The notes beneath the pieces are model-generated. The model ran no database searches and had not been told where the DNA came from. It was given only the letters and a program-made list of their open reading frames with translations. 64,000 nt of DNA from Propioniciclava coleopterorum (GTDB lineage Bacteria > Actinomycetota > Actinomycetes > Propionibacteriales > Propionibacteriaceae): positions 1,630,722 through 1,694,721 of the forward strand of contig NZ_CP049865.1 of NCBI RefSeq assembly GCF_011393335.1. The letters run 5' to 3'. Position numbers and translations under genes: made by a program. Below are positions 36,362-45,900 of this stretch, piece after piece. Position 1 is the first letter of the stretch; every line of letters begins with the position of its first letter.

Positions 36362-36562
36362 CGTCCGCGAGATGGCCAGCAGAATCGCTCGGCCATCGCG
36401 CCGTGGCACGTCACCCGGCTGGTCACGAAGTCGTTGAGCATGTGCGGGAGACCGATGCAGGGACGGACCTGGGCCCGCGACTGACTGATGATCGGGCATG
36501 AGGGCAAGGCATTCTGGTGCTTCGCGGACGGCAGAGCGGCGGCGCCCGCGAAGACTCCGCCG

Positions 36563-37582
36563 TCAGCACTCGTGGAGGTTGTGCGCGGCCTCGTAGGCAG
36601 TGACTTCTATCCAGCAGTTCGGGCACTGATGCGCGCCAGAGCGTCCCCCACATCGGCACCGGCCGCAGGTGGGGCACTTCGGTTCCCGGCAGGTTCCAGT
36701 GCACCACTCGGTGAGCGCATCGGGGGCGAAGTCCTCAGTCTCGCAGCCATGATTGGAGCACGAGTGCCACACGCGCTCGATCTTCCCTTGACCGAACCGG
36801 TGGATCGGCGTGAGCGCGACAAACACGTGGGTTCCCTCGAAGTCGAGGACGGCCTCAGCCTTCATCTCGTGCAATTCTCTGCCGCCTTGGTAGACCATCC
36901 CCTCGGAGAAGGCGCGGCGAACAAGGCCATCTCGTGCCTCCTCAGCCAGCCGGGAGAACCCCGGCTGCACCATGCCCTTCTTGGGCGGGAATTGGTCGTA
37001 GGTGCACTGTGCGTAGATGACCCGCCCTTCGAGGTCGGCCACAGCCAAAACCCACTTGGCCCCATGCCGGAGGACGTCTCCCACATGGCGGAGCGCCGCA
37101 GAGCGGGATGCCATGGAGTTAGAGAAGAGGACCGATGCGACCAACGCTGGCGACGTGACGAAGGGGTCGAGGTCCAGGTCCTCGCATGCACTCAGCAGGA
37201 TCGCGGCCGCGAAGTGGTCACTGACGGCCTCCTCCACCTTGCGTCGCATCCCTTCGTGGACGTCGTCAAGGAGCACCATCGACCATTCTGAATGCCGACG
37301 TTGAACGTAGTGCCCCAGTTCATGAAGAAGGGTGAAGTTGTTGCGACGACGGCCGGACGGGTGAAGGTAAATGGTCCTCGATCGGTGGTCGTAGTACCCG
37401 CCCCCACCGCACATGCCTGGCAGGGTGTCCAGCTCCAAGATGCTGAGCGTCGGCATCTCAGAGATGGCTCCCCAGGGCTCCTCCCGCAGATACGGCAGAT
37501 CCAGCCCTTCCGCCTCATCGATCAACGCCTGGGCGATGGCCTTGTGGTCGTTCCTGCGGAGGAGCGACAGCCAGTCGGTCAC
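36563..37582 (-). CDS. ImmA/IrrE-family metallopeptidase with C-terminal zinc ribbon
   Basis: 339 residues. Zinc-protease motif HELGHY (87-92) in an ImmA/IrrE-type domain with upstream Y-Y-D-x-R-x-x-T-I-Y-L strand. The C-terminus has four CxxC-type pairs (CRCGG..., CPTCGRC, CPNCW) forming a zinc ribbon-like tail, unusual in this family. Overlaps the upstream gene's stop by 4 bp. ImmA/IrrE proteases cleave partner repressors and control mobile-element or stress genes; the partner here is probably the product of 37579-38433. Confidence 0.75.
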   Translation of the reverse strand: MTDWLSLLRRNDHKAIAQALIDEAEGLDLPYLREEPWGAISEMPTLSILELDTLPGMCGGGGYYDHRSRTIYLHPSGRRRNNFTLLHELGHYVQRRHSEWSMVLLDDVHEGMRRKVEEAVSDHFAAAILLSACEDLDLDPFVTSPALVASVLFSNSMASRSAALRHVGDVLRHGAKWVLAVADLEGRVIYAQCTYDQFPPKKGMVQPGFSRLAEEARDGLVRRAFSEGMVYQGGRELHEMKAEAVLDFEGTHVFVALTPIHRFGQGKIERVWHSCSNHGCETEDFAPDALTEWCTGTCREPKCPTCGRCRCGGRSGAHQCPNCWIEVTAYEAAHNLHEC

Positions 37583-38433
37583 GAAGCGCTCCCCGTTGAT
37601 GCGATCCGACGCAGGGCGTCAAGCAACTTCTGCTGCGTTCGAGCGCTGCCGTCGTCGCGTGCGGCCAGCACGTAAGCGTCACGTGAAGCGAAGAGCCGGA
37701 CTTGGGTCTCAGTCAGCCCGGCCTCTGTCGCCGTCTCGACCACGCGCTTCTTGAAGATGGGTTCTGCCAACCTGAGCCACAGGCCATAGGCCGGATCGGG
37801 ACCAAGTAGTTCTGCTGGCTCTGCGTCGAGGGCCTTGGCCAAAGCGAGCACTTGTTCAGGAGTGAGCGGCCTCTCGCCCAACCAAGCGCTGCGTGTCTCC
37901 TCTGGATCAAGCTCCAAGACTGTGGCGAGGACCGTGGCCCTGCCACCAACCGCCCTTGCCTTGGTTTCGCTGAGGAAGCACTCATCGTCATCAGTACGTC
38001 CCGTGTGGAAGCACAACTCAGTCCAGTGCGCGGCGAAAGCTTCCTCGTCATCCTCGGAGCCCCAATCTTCGTCCCATTGGACTTCTTCGGGGTCTTCGTC
38101 CTCATCAAGCGCCCACGAGATGGAGCGAACGGTTGCGGCGGGGAGCAGTCCTCCCAACCGCTGACCCAGCAGATGGTTGCCAATCCCGGTTTCCCGGGTG
38201 GGCCAAGCCGTGACCTGGCAGCCGAGCGGGCTATCCAGAATGATGCCAGGGCGAAAGGACGCCTGGCCGGGCATGGTGACTGGCCAAGCGAGCACGTGAT
38301 CGGGCTTCACTGCCGACACCATGACGTGGGCCAGCGTCGACCCGTCCCATGTCAGCGTCCACAGGTCGCCGCAATGAGGTTTCGAGGCGTCCGGGTCATC
38401 GCTGCGATGCGCGGTCCAGCCGATCTCAACCAT
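37579..38433 (-). CDS. Partner protein of the ImmA/IrrE peptidase, weak HTH
   Basis: 284 residues, not recognised. N-terminal beta-rich region resembling a small-barrel (GDLWTLTWDGSTLAHVMVSA), a very acidic middle (DEDEDPEEVQWDEDWGSEDD), and a C-terminal helical part with a Cro-like segment (LTPEQVLALAKALDAEPAEL). The HTH-plus-metallopeptidase order recalls phage-type regulator pairs and COG2856 toxin-antitoxin modules. GC is lower than in the surrounding conjugation genes. Confidence 0.55.
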   Translation of the reverse strand: MVEIGWTAHRSDDPDASKPHCGDLWTLTWDGSTLAHVMVSAVKPDHVLAWPVTMPGQASFRPGIILDSPLGCQVTAWPTRETGIGNHLLGQRLGGLLPAATVRSISWALDEDEDPEEVQWDEDWGSEDDEEAFAAHWTELCFHTGRTDDDECFLSETKARAVGGRATVLATVLELDPEETRSAWLGERPLTPEQVLALAKALDAEPAELLGPDPAYGLWLRLAEPIFKKRVVETATEAGLTETQVRLFASRDAYVLAARDDGSARTQQKLLDALRRIASTGSAS

Positions 38434-38481
38434 CGCCCCACCTCCTCCGAATGAGCAGAAGATCCAACTTACAGGCTGGTT

Positions 38482-38841
38482 CTACTTGAGTCGATTGCGG
38501 TACAACGCCAGGACGTCGCTCTTCTCCGGCTGAGTCAGGTGCCCCAGATAGGAGCAGGCGAGCCCACCCGTCTTCGCCTTGAGGACGTGGTGAAGCCAGC
38601 GCGTCGACCAGTAGCCATCTTTGTCGAGCCCAAGGGAGTCTTGGTGGGGGCTGAACAGGTCCCCGTCCTGCGGTCTCCCATCTGTGGAGGACCGAGCCAT
38701 ACCTCGCCAAGCGTACGGATCGGCCTTCTGGGCAGCGACGCAGGCAATGGGCCGTCTGGGTTTGCCCACCTTGGCCGGATCGGTGGTGACATTGCGGTAC
38801 ACCCTGTACACGTCGCCATTCTCGGGGGTGTTTCCTGGCAT
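38482..38841 (-). CDS. Hypothetical small protein
   Basis: 119 residues, unrecognised. Starts MPGNTPENGDVYRVYRNVTT, ends LALYRNRLK; compact and mixed in composition with several aromatics. ATG 38841 is preferred over the upstream start at 38958, which would run into the IS256 end (IR at 38903) and adds sequence of poor coding quality. Lies upstream of, and on the same strand as, the ImmA/IrrE pair. Confidence 0.45.
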   Translation of the reverse strand: MPGNTPENGDVYRVYRNVTTDPAKVGKPRRPIACVAAQKADPYAWRGMARSSTDGRPQDGDLFSPHQDSLGLDKDGYWSTRWLHHVLKAKTGGLACSYLGHLTQPEKSDVLALYRNRLK

Positions 38842-38902
38842 GGCGCCAATGGTATCCACGAGCTCTGACAGTCCGAGTGATCGGACGGTGGAAATGACAG
38901 GG

Positions 38903-40355
38903 GAGCAATGATCAGAACCTGTGGATGGTCCTCGGCGGGGTGACGTGAAGGGGCGCACCTTCCCGGGGATGATCTGAAGTCCAAGTAGCTCTGATCAGGA
39001 CCGGCGTTGACGCGCTGGTTCGGGAAGGTACGCCCATGCTTACGGTAGTCCCCGACGGGAACGAGGCCAATCAACACACCCCGGCGGGGTGGGTGGGTCG
39101 ATGCTGGACGAGTTGGCTCGCGAGGGGGCCCGGCGGATGCTCGCTGCGGCGTTGCAGGCCGAGGTGGCCGCCTACATCGAGCTGCACGCCGACCAGGTCG
39201 ACGAACACGGGCACCGGCTGGTGGTCCGTAACGGCTCCCACGCGGCCCGTGAGGTGGCCACCGCTGCGGGGGCGGTGCCGGTCCAGGCACCCCGGGTCAA
39301 CGACAAGCGCATCGATGAGGCGACCGGGCAGCGGATGCGGTTCGCGTCGGCGATCCTGCCCGCGTTGGCACGTAAGTCGCCGCAGGTCGCGGACGTGCTG
39401 CCCTTGTTGTACCTGCACGGCCTGTCCAGTGGCGACTTCGCGCCGGCGTTGGAGCAGTTCTGCGGGTCGGCGGCCGGCCTGTCTGCGGCGACGATCACCC
39501 GGCTCACCGGCCAGTGGCAAGACGAGGCGGACGCGTTCGGTAAGCGCAGCCTGCGTGACGTCGACTACGTGTACGTGTGGGTCGACGGGATCCACGTGAA
39601 GGTCCGCTTGGAGCAGGACAAGATCTGCCTGCTGGTGATGATCGGGGTCCGCGCCGATGGCCACAAGGAGCTGATCGCGCTCGCCGACGGGTTCCGGGAG
39701 TCGTCGGAATCATGGGCGGACCTGCTCCGCGACTGCAAACGCCGCGGGATGCGGGCTCCCGTGCTGGCCGCCGAGGACGGTGCCCTCGGATTCTGGCGGG
39801 CCGTCCGGGACGTGTTCCCCGACACCAAGGAACAACGCTGCTGGTTCCACAAGACTGGCAACGTCCTGGCCGCCCTGCCGAAGTCGGCCCACCCGAACGC
39901 GAAGAAGGCCCTCGCCGAGATCTACAACGCCGAAGACAAGACCCACGCCCAGACGGCGGCCAAGGCGTTCGCCGCCGAGTACGGCGCCAAGTGGCCCAAA
40001 GCAGCCGCGAAGATCACCGACGACCTCGACGTGCTCCTCGCGTTCTACGACTACCCGGCCGAGCACTGGGTCCATCTGCGGACCACGAACCCGATCGAGT
40101 CGACGTTCGCGACCGTCCGGCTACGTCAACGCGTCACCAAGGGCCCCGGCTCGAGAGCCGCTGGCATAGCGATGGCGTTCAAGCTCATCGAAGCCGCCCA
40201 GGCCCGGTGGCGCATGGTGAACGCACCCCACCTGGTCGCGCTCGTCCGCGCCGGCGTCCCCTTCACCAACGGCAAACAGGTCGAACGACCCGACCAATCG
40301 GACCCCCAACCGAACGCCGCCTAATCAACCCATCCACAGGATTTGACAATTCCTC
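38903..40355. mobile_element. IS256-family insertion sequence
   Basis: Ends carry imperfect 26-bp inverted repeats: GAGCAATGATCAGAACCTGT... at the left and GAGGAATTGTCAAATCCTGT... at the right (read inward), both continuing GGATGG. A perfect 9-bp target duplication ATGACAGGG flanks it at 38894-38902 and 40356-40364. The target lies inside the terminal repeat of an IS30-like remnant. Size 1453 bp. The intact duplication indicates a recent, simple insertion. Confidence 0.85.
39036..40324 (+). CDS. IS256 family transposase (N-terminal frameshift)
   Basis: DDE transposase of the mutator/IS256 type. The expected start MLTVVPDGNEANQHTPAGWV at 39036 is in a different frame from the body (GSMLDELAREGARRM...). 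An extra G in the three-G run at 39095-39097 would join them into 429 residues. Without it, translation could begin at GTG 39089 and give 411 residues. Catalytic residues fall in YVWVDGIHVK, LAAEDGALGFW and TTNPIESTFATVR. The body looks fully functional. Confidence 0.85.
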
Positions 40356-40401
40356 ATGACAGGGCCCGTCCCGGTGGAGCCAAGTCGAGTTGACACACTC
40401 A
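40356..40401 (-). repeat. IS30-like terminal repeat, copy 1
   Basis: Ends ...GAGCCAAGTCGAGTTGACAC then ACTCA; same as 40562-40601 apart from six extra bases (within GGGCCCGTCCCGG). This is the end beyond the transposase C-terminus, and IS256 inserted inside it. The outer part GGAAATGACAGGG continues left of IS256 at 38890-38902. Confidence 0.6.
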
Positions 40402-40873
40402 GCGCTGTGGACGCTGAGGTCGCTCCCCTTGGGGAAGTAGTGGCGGAGCACGACCGTTGGTGTTCTCGTTCGTGGGGCGTTGCCACGGCGAGTGGGCGTC
40501 GCAGAAGTACACCTTGATGCCGAGTTGGTCGGCGATCTGGGCGTGCTTGGCCATCTTGGAAATGACAGGGCCGGTGGAGCCAAGTCGAGTTGACACACTC
40601 ATTGGTCCGCTTCAGGTCGGCCAGCCGGATCCGCTCGTCCTCGGACAAGTAGCGCGTCGAGTACGACTTGGGCATCGTCGTGGTGATCACGGGTGGCAAC
40701 TTCAACACACGACCGTCTGGATACCGGATCGACCTGCCGTTGCGCCACCGTTTCGCCGTCTTCCGGTTCACCCCGACCTGGCGAGCCGCCTCCGACAGCG
40801 ACACCCCATCGGCCAGGAGCCGGCCCAGACGCTCCCGCTTGGCGTACTCCGGCGCCGGTCCCCGACGTCCCAT
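40402..40873 (-). pseudogene. IS30-family transposase remnants
   Basis: Two disconnected pieces. 40602-40873 encodes the N-terminal HTH part (MGRRGPAPEYAKRERLGRLL, SLSEAARQVGVNRKTAKRWR). 40402-40561 encodes the C-terminal catalytic part (KVYFCDAHSPWQRPTNENTN, then YFPKGSDLS in a shifted frame). The middle of the gene, including the first catalytic Asp, is missing and replaced by a copy of the element's terminal repeat. Not functional. Confidence 0.75.
40562..40601 (-). repeat. IS30-like terminal repeat, copy 2 (internal)
   Basis: A second copy of the end sequence stands between the N- and C-terminal transposase fragments, in the same orientation as copy 1 and preceded by the same GGAA. It marks an internal deletion or nested insertion of a second truncated element. 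Confidence 0.6.
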
Positions 40874-40904
40874 CGCAACTCCTCAAGCTCAGGTGTTGCG
40901 ACGC

Positions 40905-42137
40905 TCACCAGATTCCGCCTTGCTGCCGTTGGCCCCTGGGACGCATCTGGATCAACTTGCCGGCGTTGACCTCAGGATGTGGTTCGCGGGCCTGGGTGTC
41001 CGCGCGGGGAATGATCGTGGGAACTTCCGGTGGAACCTCCCACAGGGTCCAGCGGGCGAGGTGGAAAGCAGCTACTCCGTAGTGTTCGGCAGCAGCGCTG
41101 AGGGTTTGATCCCTAGTGACTCGCGGGAAGGCCTTCTCGAGGGCCTTGTCGAGCCAGATGGGTGTCTCGTTCGACACTTCGACCGGCTCTGCCGTGTTCC
41201 AGCCCCTTGCGGAGATCTGTCTGTAGAGGCTCCGGGAATGGTCTTCGTCGATGACTCCGAGCTGTCGGAAACGCACCACGAGCATCTTGATCGCGACACC
41301 CCACCTGGCTTTGAGCTGTTGCAGCACGCTCAGAGTCACTCTGCCGCCCAGACTTGCCCAGTCCTCCAGTAGGGGCCCCGCAGGAGCTAGGAATGCGGCA
41401 GCGAATCGATGAGCCTGCTTCTCGAGGCGCTTGGCCTCCTCAGGTGTCATCGGTGGCGGGACCTCAGCGTGCAGCGCCAAGTGGCCGAGTTCGTGGGAGA
41501 CGGTGAACCTCTGGCGATCTCCAGGGACGTGGTGCGAGTGGTCTGTGTTCCAAGCACGGCTAAGCCGAATAAAGGGCCGACCGTTGACGCGCTGCGATAG
41601 GCCAAGATGCCGACCGAGTTCTGAGTCGAGCGGGAGGACGATGCACCCGAGCCGCTCGGTGGCGCGGACCGCGTTCCTGACAACGTCACCTTCTGGGATG
41701 TCCGCGATGCTGCGCACGTGGTCTGCAAAGGATTCAATGGCGTCCTCGTCGTTGGGATCACCGTCGAATAGAGGCAAGATGTCAGGGACCCATTGCATCC
41801 TGGACCAGGACATGAACTCGTGAGCCAAGAGGTTGTCCCCGAGGACCTGTTCGACAACCTTGGCGGACGCGTCAGCGTAGGCGCGGAGCCAGGGCTTCGT
41901 CGCTAGACCCGGTTCGTAGGGACGCATGAGGAACTCAACCGAGCAGTCAAGTGCCGAGGCAAAGGAGGCAGCGAGTTCTCGGTCGACAGGCATGCGGCCC
42001 GTTTCGACCTTGGACACGATCGTGTTTCCCTTGAGTCCGAGTGACTCGCTGAGTGCGGTCTGAGATCGTCCGCTGGCAACGCGGAGCAGTCGAACCCGCT
42101 CTCCAATGTCCCGACTCATGATCGATCCGCGGCTCAT
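40905..42137 (-). CDS. XRE-family HTH/ImmA-IrrE metallopeptidase fusion
   Basis: 410 residues. N-terminal Cro/CI HTH (about 15-65: RVASGRSQTALSESLGLKGN, VSKVETGRMPVDRELAASFA) and a central zinc peptidase with HELGHLALH near residue 215. C-terminal helices follow. Fusions of this type self-regulate and respond to DNA damage or phage. ATG 42137 overlaps the upstream gene's stop; ATG 42119 is an alternative start. Same strand as the partner gene, so a two-gene operon. Confidence 0.8.
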   Translation of the reverse strand: MSRGSIMSRDIGERVRLLRVASGRSQTALSESLGLKGNTIVSKVETGRMPVDRELAASFASALDCSVEFLMRPYEPGLATKPWLRAYADASAKVVEQVLGDNLLAHEFMSWSRMQWVPDILPLFDGDPNDEDAIESFADHVRSIADIPEGDVVRNAVRATERLGCIVLPLDSELGRHLGLSQRVNGRPFIRLSRAWNTDHSHHVPGDRQRFTVSHELGHLALHAEVPPPMTPEEAKRLEKQAHRFAAAFLAPAGPLLEDWASLGGRVTLSVLQQLKARWGVAIKMLVVRFRQLGVIDEDHSRSLYRQISARGWNTAEPVEVSNETPIWLDKALEKAFPRVTRDQTLSAAAEHYGVAAFHLARWTLWEVPPEVPTIIPRADTQAREPHPEVNAGKLIQMRPRGQRQQGGIW

Positions 42138-42744
42138 GCTGCGGAACCGGCCGCTCTGTCGTGGTCGAGATCCTGGTCGCCGAACCCCGGCAAGAAGTCC
42201 TCATCATCGGACGTGAACTTGCCACCACGGGGAGGCGTCCCGCCCGACCCGAGCAACACCGTGCTTCCGAGCACAAGTTGAGGAACCTTGTGTTCGGTGA
42301 CGCCGAGGATCTTGGCTGCGAACACGTCCTGGATCGCCTGGTCGGTTGAAACGGTGTAGCCCAAGACCCATTGCTCTTCCCCGATCAGCGACTCGGGGAC
42401 AGTCTTCGTCAACGCGGAGTTGGTGCCAACCAACATCTCGAAGACGCCGGCCCGGCCCTTCCTCGCCTTCTTGATTCGGTACTTCCGGTAGGTGCCCGGC
42501 TCCGACCAGACCAAGTCCCAGCCGTTGTGAGCCCGGGTTGGCGTAAGCCCGGCGGCACGAGCGCCTTGGCGTGCGCCAACCACGACGAGGCTTCGGACCA
42601 TGGCGCTGGCGATCTCGTCGGTCTCATCGAACGCAGGGTGTAGGCCTGTAGCCTTCGTGACCAAGTAGCCGCTCTCCTCGATCTCGTCGCGAATCCAGTC
42701 GGCGACTCTGTGCAGCGCCTGCAGTTCGTGGGGCCCAAGGTCAT
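42134..42744 (-). CDS. Hypothetical partner of XRE-ImmA fusion, probable 5' frameshift
   Basis: The intact frame from TTG 42664 gives 176 residues (LVTKATGLHPAFDETDEIAS...DHDRAAGSAA). An upstream ATG (42744) opens MTLGP; adding one C to the four-base run at 42730-42733 continues it as HELQALHRVADWIRDEIEES into that frame, giving 203 residues, a far better start than TTG. No family is recognised. The last 40 residues are acidic. Stop overlaps the XRE-ImmA start. Confidence 0.5.
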
Positions 42745-42998
42745 GTTGAGAATGATATTCCTCAAAAAGTCACATGTCCAGGTGCGTGCCCCGAGCGTGT
42801 CGCGTTCCGTTCGGCCTTCAATCCTCCCGCGTCGTTGGTGTGGTGCCCTGCGGCGTGCTCCCGCAGCCTCTTGATCCCCCGAGGGTGGAGCGAGGGTTAC
42901 GTCCGTGATCGGGTGTGTGATCCCGCTGCCTGACGTCCCGCTCATTGTCGAAGACGTGCTGATCCAGGCCAAGCGGCTGGGGGACGCCGGTGCGGCCC

Positions 42999-45900
42999 TT
43001 AGCGGTCCCAGCCGAGGCGGGGTGTGACGCGCCGGGCCCCGGCCTGGCGTTCGTGGGTAGCGCCGCCGCCGATGGGTGTTTTCACGATTTCGGCTAGGCC
43101 GCTGGTGTCGCGGGCGAGGCGGGTCTTGACCTGGTTGATGTCCCGCAGGGGTGCTTCAGCGGCGGCGCGGGGGTCACGGTTCCATGCGGCGACCACGTCC
43201 TTCAACGCGGTGCGGATCACGCTGGCGGGGAGGTCGAGGCGTTCGGCGATGTCCTGGGTGCCGGTTTCCCAGCGTTCGGGTGGGGTGGCGGCGGTGACGC
43301 GGAGGGCTTCGAGGGCGGCTTCGTTGGCGGGGAGGTGGACGAAGCGTTCGTCGACGAGTCGGTCGGCGAGGGGCCTCGCGTTGGCGAGCGCTTCGGCGAG
43401 AACCTCGCCGCGTCCCGTGGCCACCAGGTCGGCGGGATCTGTGCCGTCGGGAAGTTCGGCGTGGCGCGGGTCGTGGCCGTAGGGGGTGAGCATCCAGTAG
43501 TCGCGTTCGGCGGCGACGCGTCCTGCGAGGTCGGCGTCGGTGGCGACGATCGGCGTCCGATGACCGTGCTGGCGTAGTTGGGCGGCTTGGTCGTCGGTGA
43601 GGGAGGTGCCGAGGGGTGCGACGCCGACGTAGGTGCCGCCGGTGGCGAGGGTGACGGCGATTGCGTCCATCGGGCCTTCGACGATGACGGGGGTCACGTC
43701 GGGGGGAAGCGACCCGGTCGTGAAGAGTTGGTCGCCCTTGTGGAACAGCAACGTTTCGCCGGTGTTGAGGTACTTGGGGCCGGCGTGGTCGTCGGTGCGT
43801 TGGGGGTGGCGGCGTCCGACGAACCCGAGAACGATGCCGTCGTGGCGGATCGGGAAGACCGCCCGGTCGCGGAAGCGGTCGATGAGTCGGCCGGTGGAGG
43901 CGGTGGTAGCGACCCCGGAGGCGAGCATTTCGGCGTCCGAAATCCCTTGGCGACGGAGGTGGGTGACGAGGGTGGTCCAGCCAGCGGGGGCGTAGCCGGG
44001 TTGCAGGTCGGGGTGGCCGGTGAGGTCGACGCCGAACCGTTCCGCGAGGTAGGGCTGGGCCCACGAGTCGGGGTAGCAGGCCTGGTAGTAGTCGGCGGTG
44101 AGCCGATTCACCTCGGCGAGGCGTTCGGGGGTGTGGGGGCTGTCGCGCCACGCGTCCGCGCGGGCGAGCATCTTCTCGAGGTCGTGGCTGGTGGGTTCGG
44201 GTACGCCGAGGGACTCCCGGATCATCGCCTCCCACGCCAGGCTCGGGCCCTCATCGTCAGCATCGGCGACGGACGCGACAGGCTCGATCGGGTCGACGGC
44301 CACGGTGGGGGCGAGTTCGTGCGGGTCGCCGATGAGGATCGGGTTGGTGGGCTGGTAGCCGTCCCACAGGTCGGCGGGGGTTCGCCGTCGGGGTCCGGCA
44401 CGCCTTCGTCCGAGCCGTCCGCGGCTGTGGGCGGGTGGGTGAGCATCGAGATTCGCCACACCAGAGCAAGGCACGCGTCGACCTGACCGTGCCCGGCCGG
44501 GGTGCTGGTGAGCAGGTCGCCGGGCATCCAGCCTTGGCGGATGCCGTGGTCGACGGCGGTGACGAGGGCGGGCCACCAGCGGCTGGCTTGGAGTTCGGCG
44601 GCCCGGTCCGCGCCCACGGTGTCGGCGAGGGATCCGGTCCACGCGGGGGTGAGGGGTTGGTCGGTGTCGAGGGCGCCGGTGACGGCGGGGGTGAGGTGGC
44701 GGGCGATCCGCCACCACAGGGCTGCGGCCGGGTGGTCGTCGGGCAGGTTCCCTTCGCTCGCCGCGGTGAGCAGCAGACGGCGGGCGTCCAGGCCGGACGC
44801 CGAGAGTTGCGCGAGGCGGCTGGCGAGCATGGGGGTGAAAGCATCGCCGGTGGTGTGGGGGGCCAGCTGGTGGAGGAGGGGTCCCCATTCCGCCATGGCG
44901 GGCTGGTGGTCGCCGGTGAGCCGGTGGTCGAGGTGGCGTTGCCAGCGGGCGGCTGCGGTGGGGAATTGCCGTTCGCCGGTGGGTCGGAGGTCGGTGTCCG
45001 GCACGTTCATGGCGGCCCGCCACACGGTGAGGTCGGCGATCGTCTGCCCGGTCGGCTGCCCGAGGCAGGACGCCAGCCACGCCGGTGTCCGGTTCTGGGG
45101 GTGAGCGCTTGCTGGTTGACGGTGTCGGCAAGGTCGGCGACCAGGCGGGCCCGCGCTCCGAGGTGGGTGCCCCATTCGGGGTGTTCGCGGAGCCGGCTGG
45201 GGACGCTGGGCAGCCACGGCAGGGGGCCTGGGGTGGTGTTGCGGAGTCCGGTTGGGTCGAGGCGCCAGCCGAGGACGGCCGCGGGATCGGTGGCGCCGGT
45301 GAGGTCAGTTCTGGCGGCGACGGTGCGGAGTTCGGTGAGGGGGTCGTGGCCGTCGGCGGCGATCAGCAGCAGGTGGGCGCGGAGTGCTGGCCAGGCGTCG
45401 CACCACGGGACGCCGGGCAGGATCTGGTCGACCTGGCGTTCCAGGGCGCGGACGGCGAGGTCACCGGCGAGGTCTTCGGCGGCCACCGTGAGGGCGTCGG
45501 CGTACCGGGCGACGGCTTGTCCGAGCCGGAGCCGCGGGTCTTCGAGTTGCTGTTGCAGCGATGTGGCGGAGGTGGGGGCGGTGTCGCGGGCGAGGATCTG
45601 TTCGAGGATGTCGGTGGCGGTCGGCGGCCGGACGGTGTCGGGGTGGATCAGCGTGTGGGGGTCGCCGTCGCCGACGACCTGGAGGTAGACGTGGTTGGCG
45701 TGCCGGCCGCGGGTGAGCATCGTGTACAGCTGTTGGCGGCCTTCGGTGCCGGTGGCCACGCCGTGCATCGTGTCGACGGACACGCCTTGGGCGGTGTGCA
45801 CGGTGGACGCGTAGCCGAGTTCCACCGACGCGGCCACATAGTCGGCATCCAGCATCACGCTGAGGTGGCTGCGGGTGTGGAGGGCGCGGACGCTGCCTGT

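Noticed and set aside
36362-36562. Possible small gene between DUF4913-like and ImmA/IrrE genes
   Set aside because: Frames in this 200-bp gap have no ribosome site and no coherent composition.
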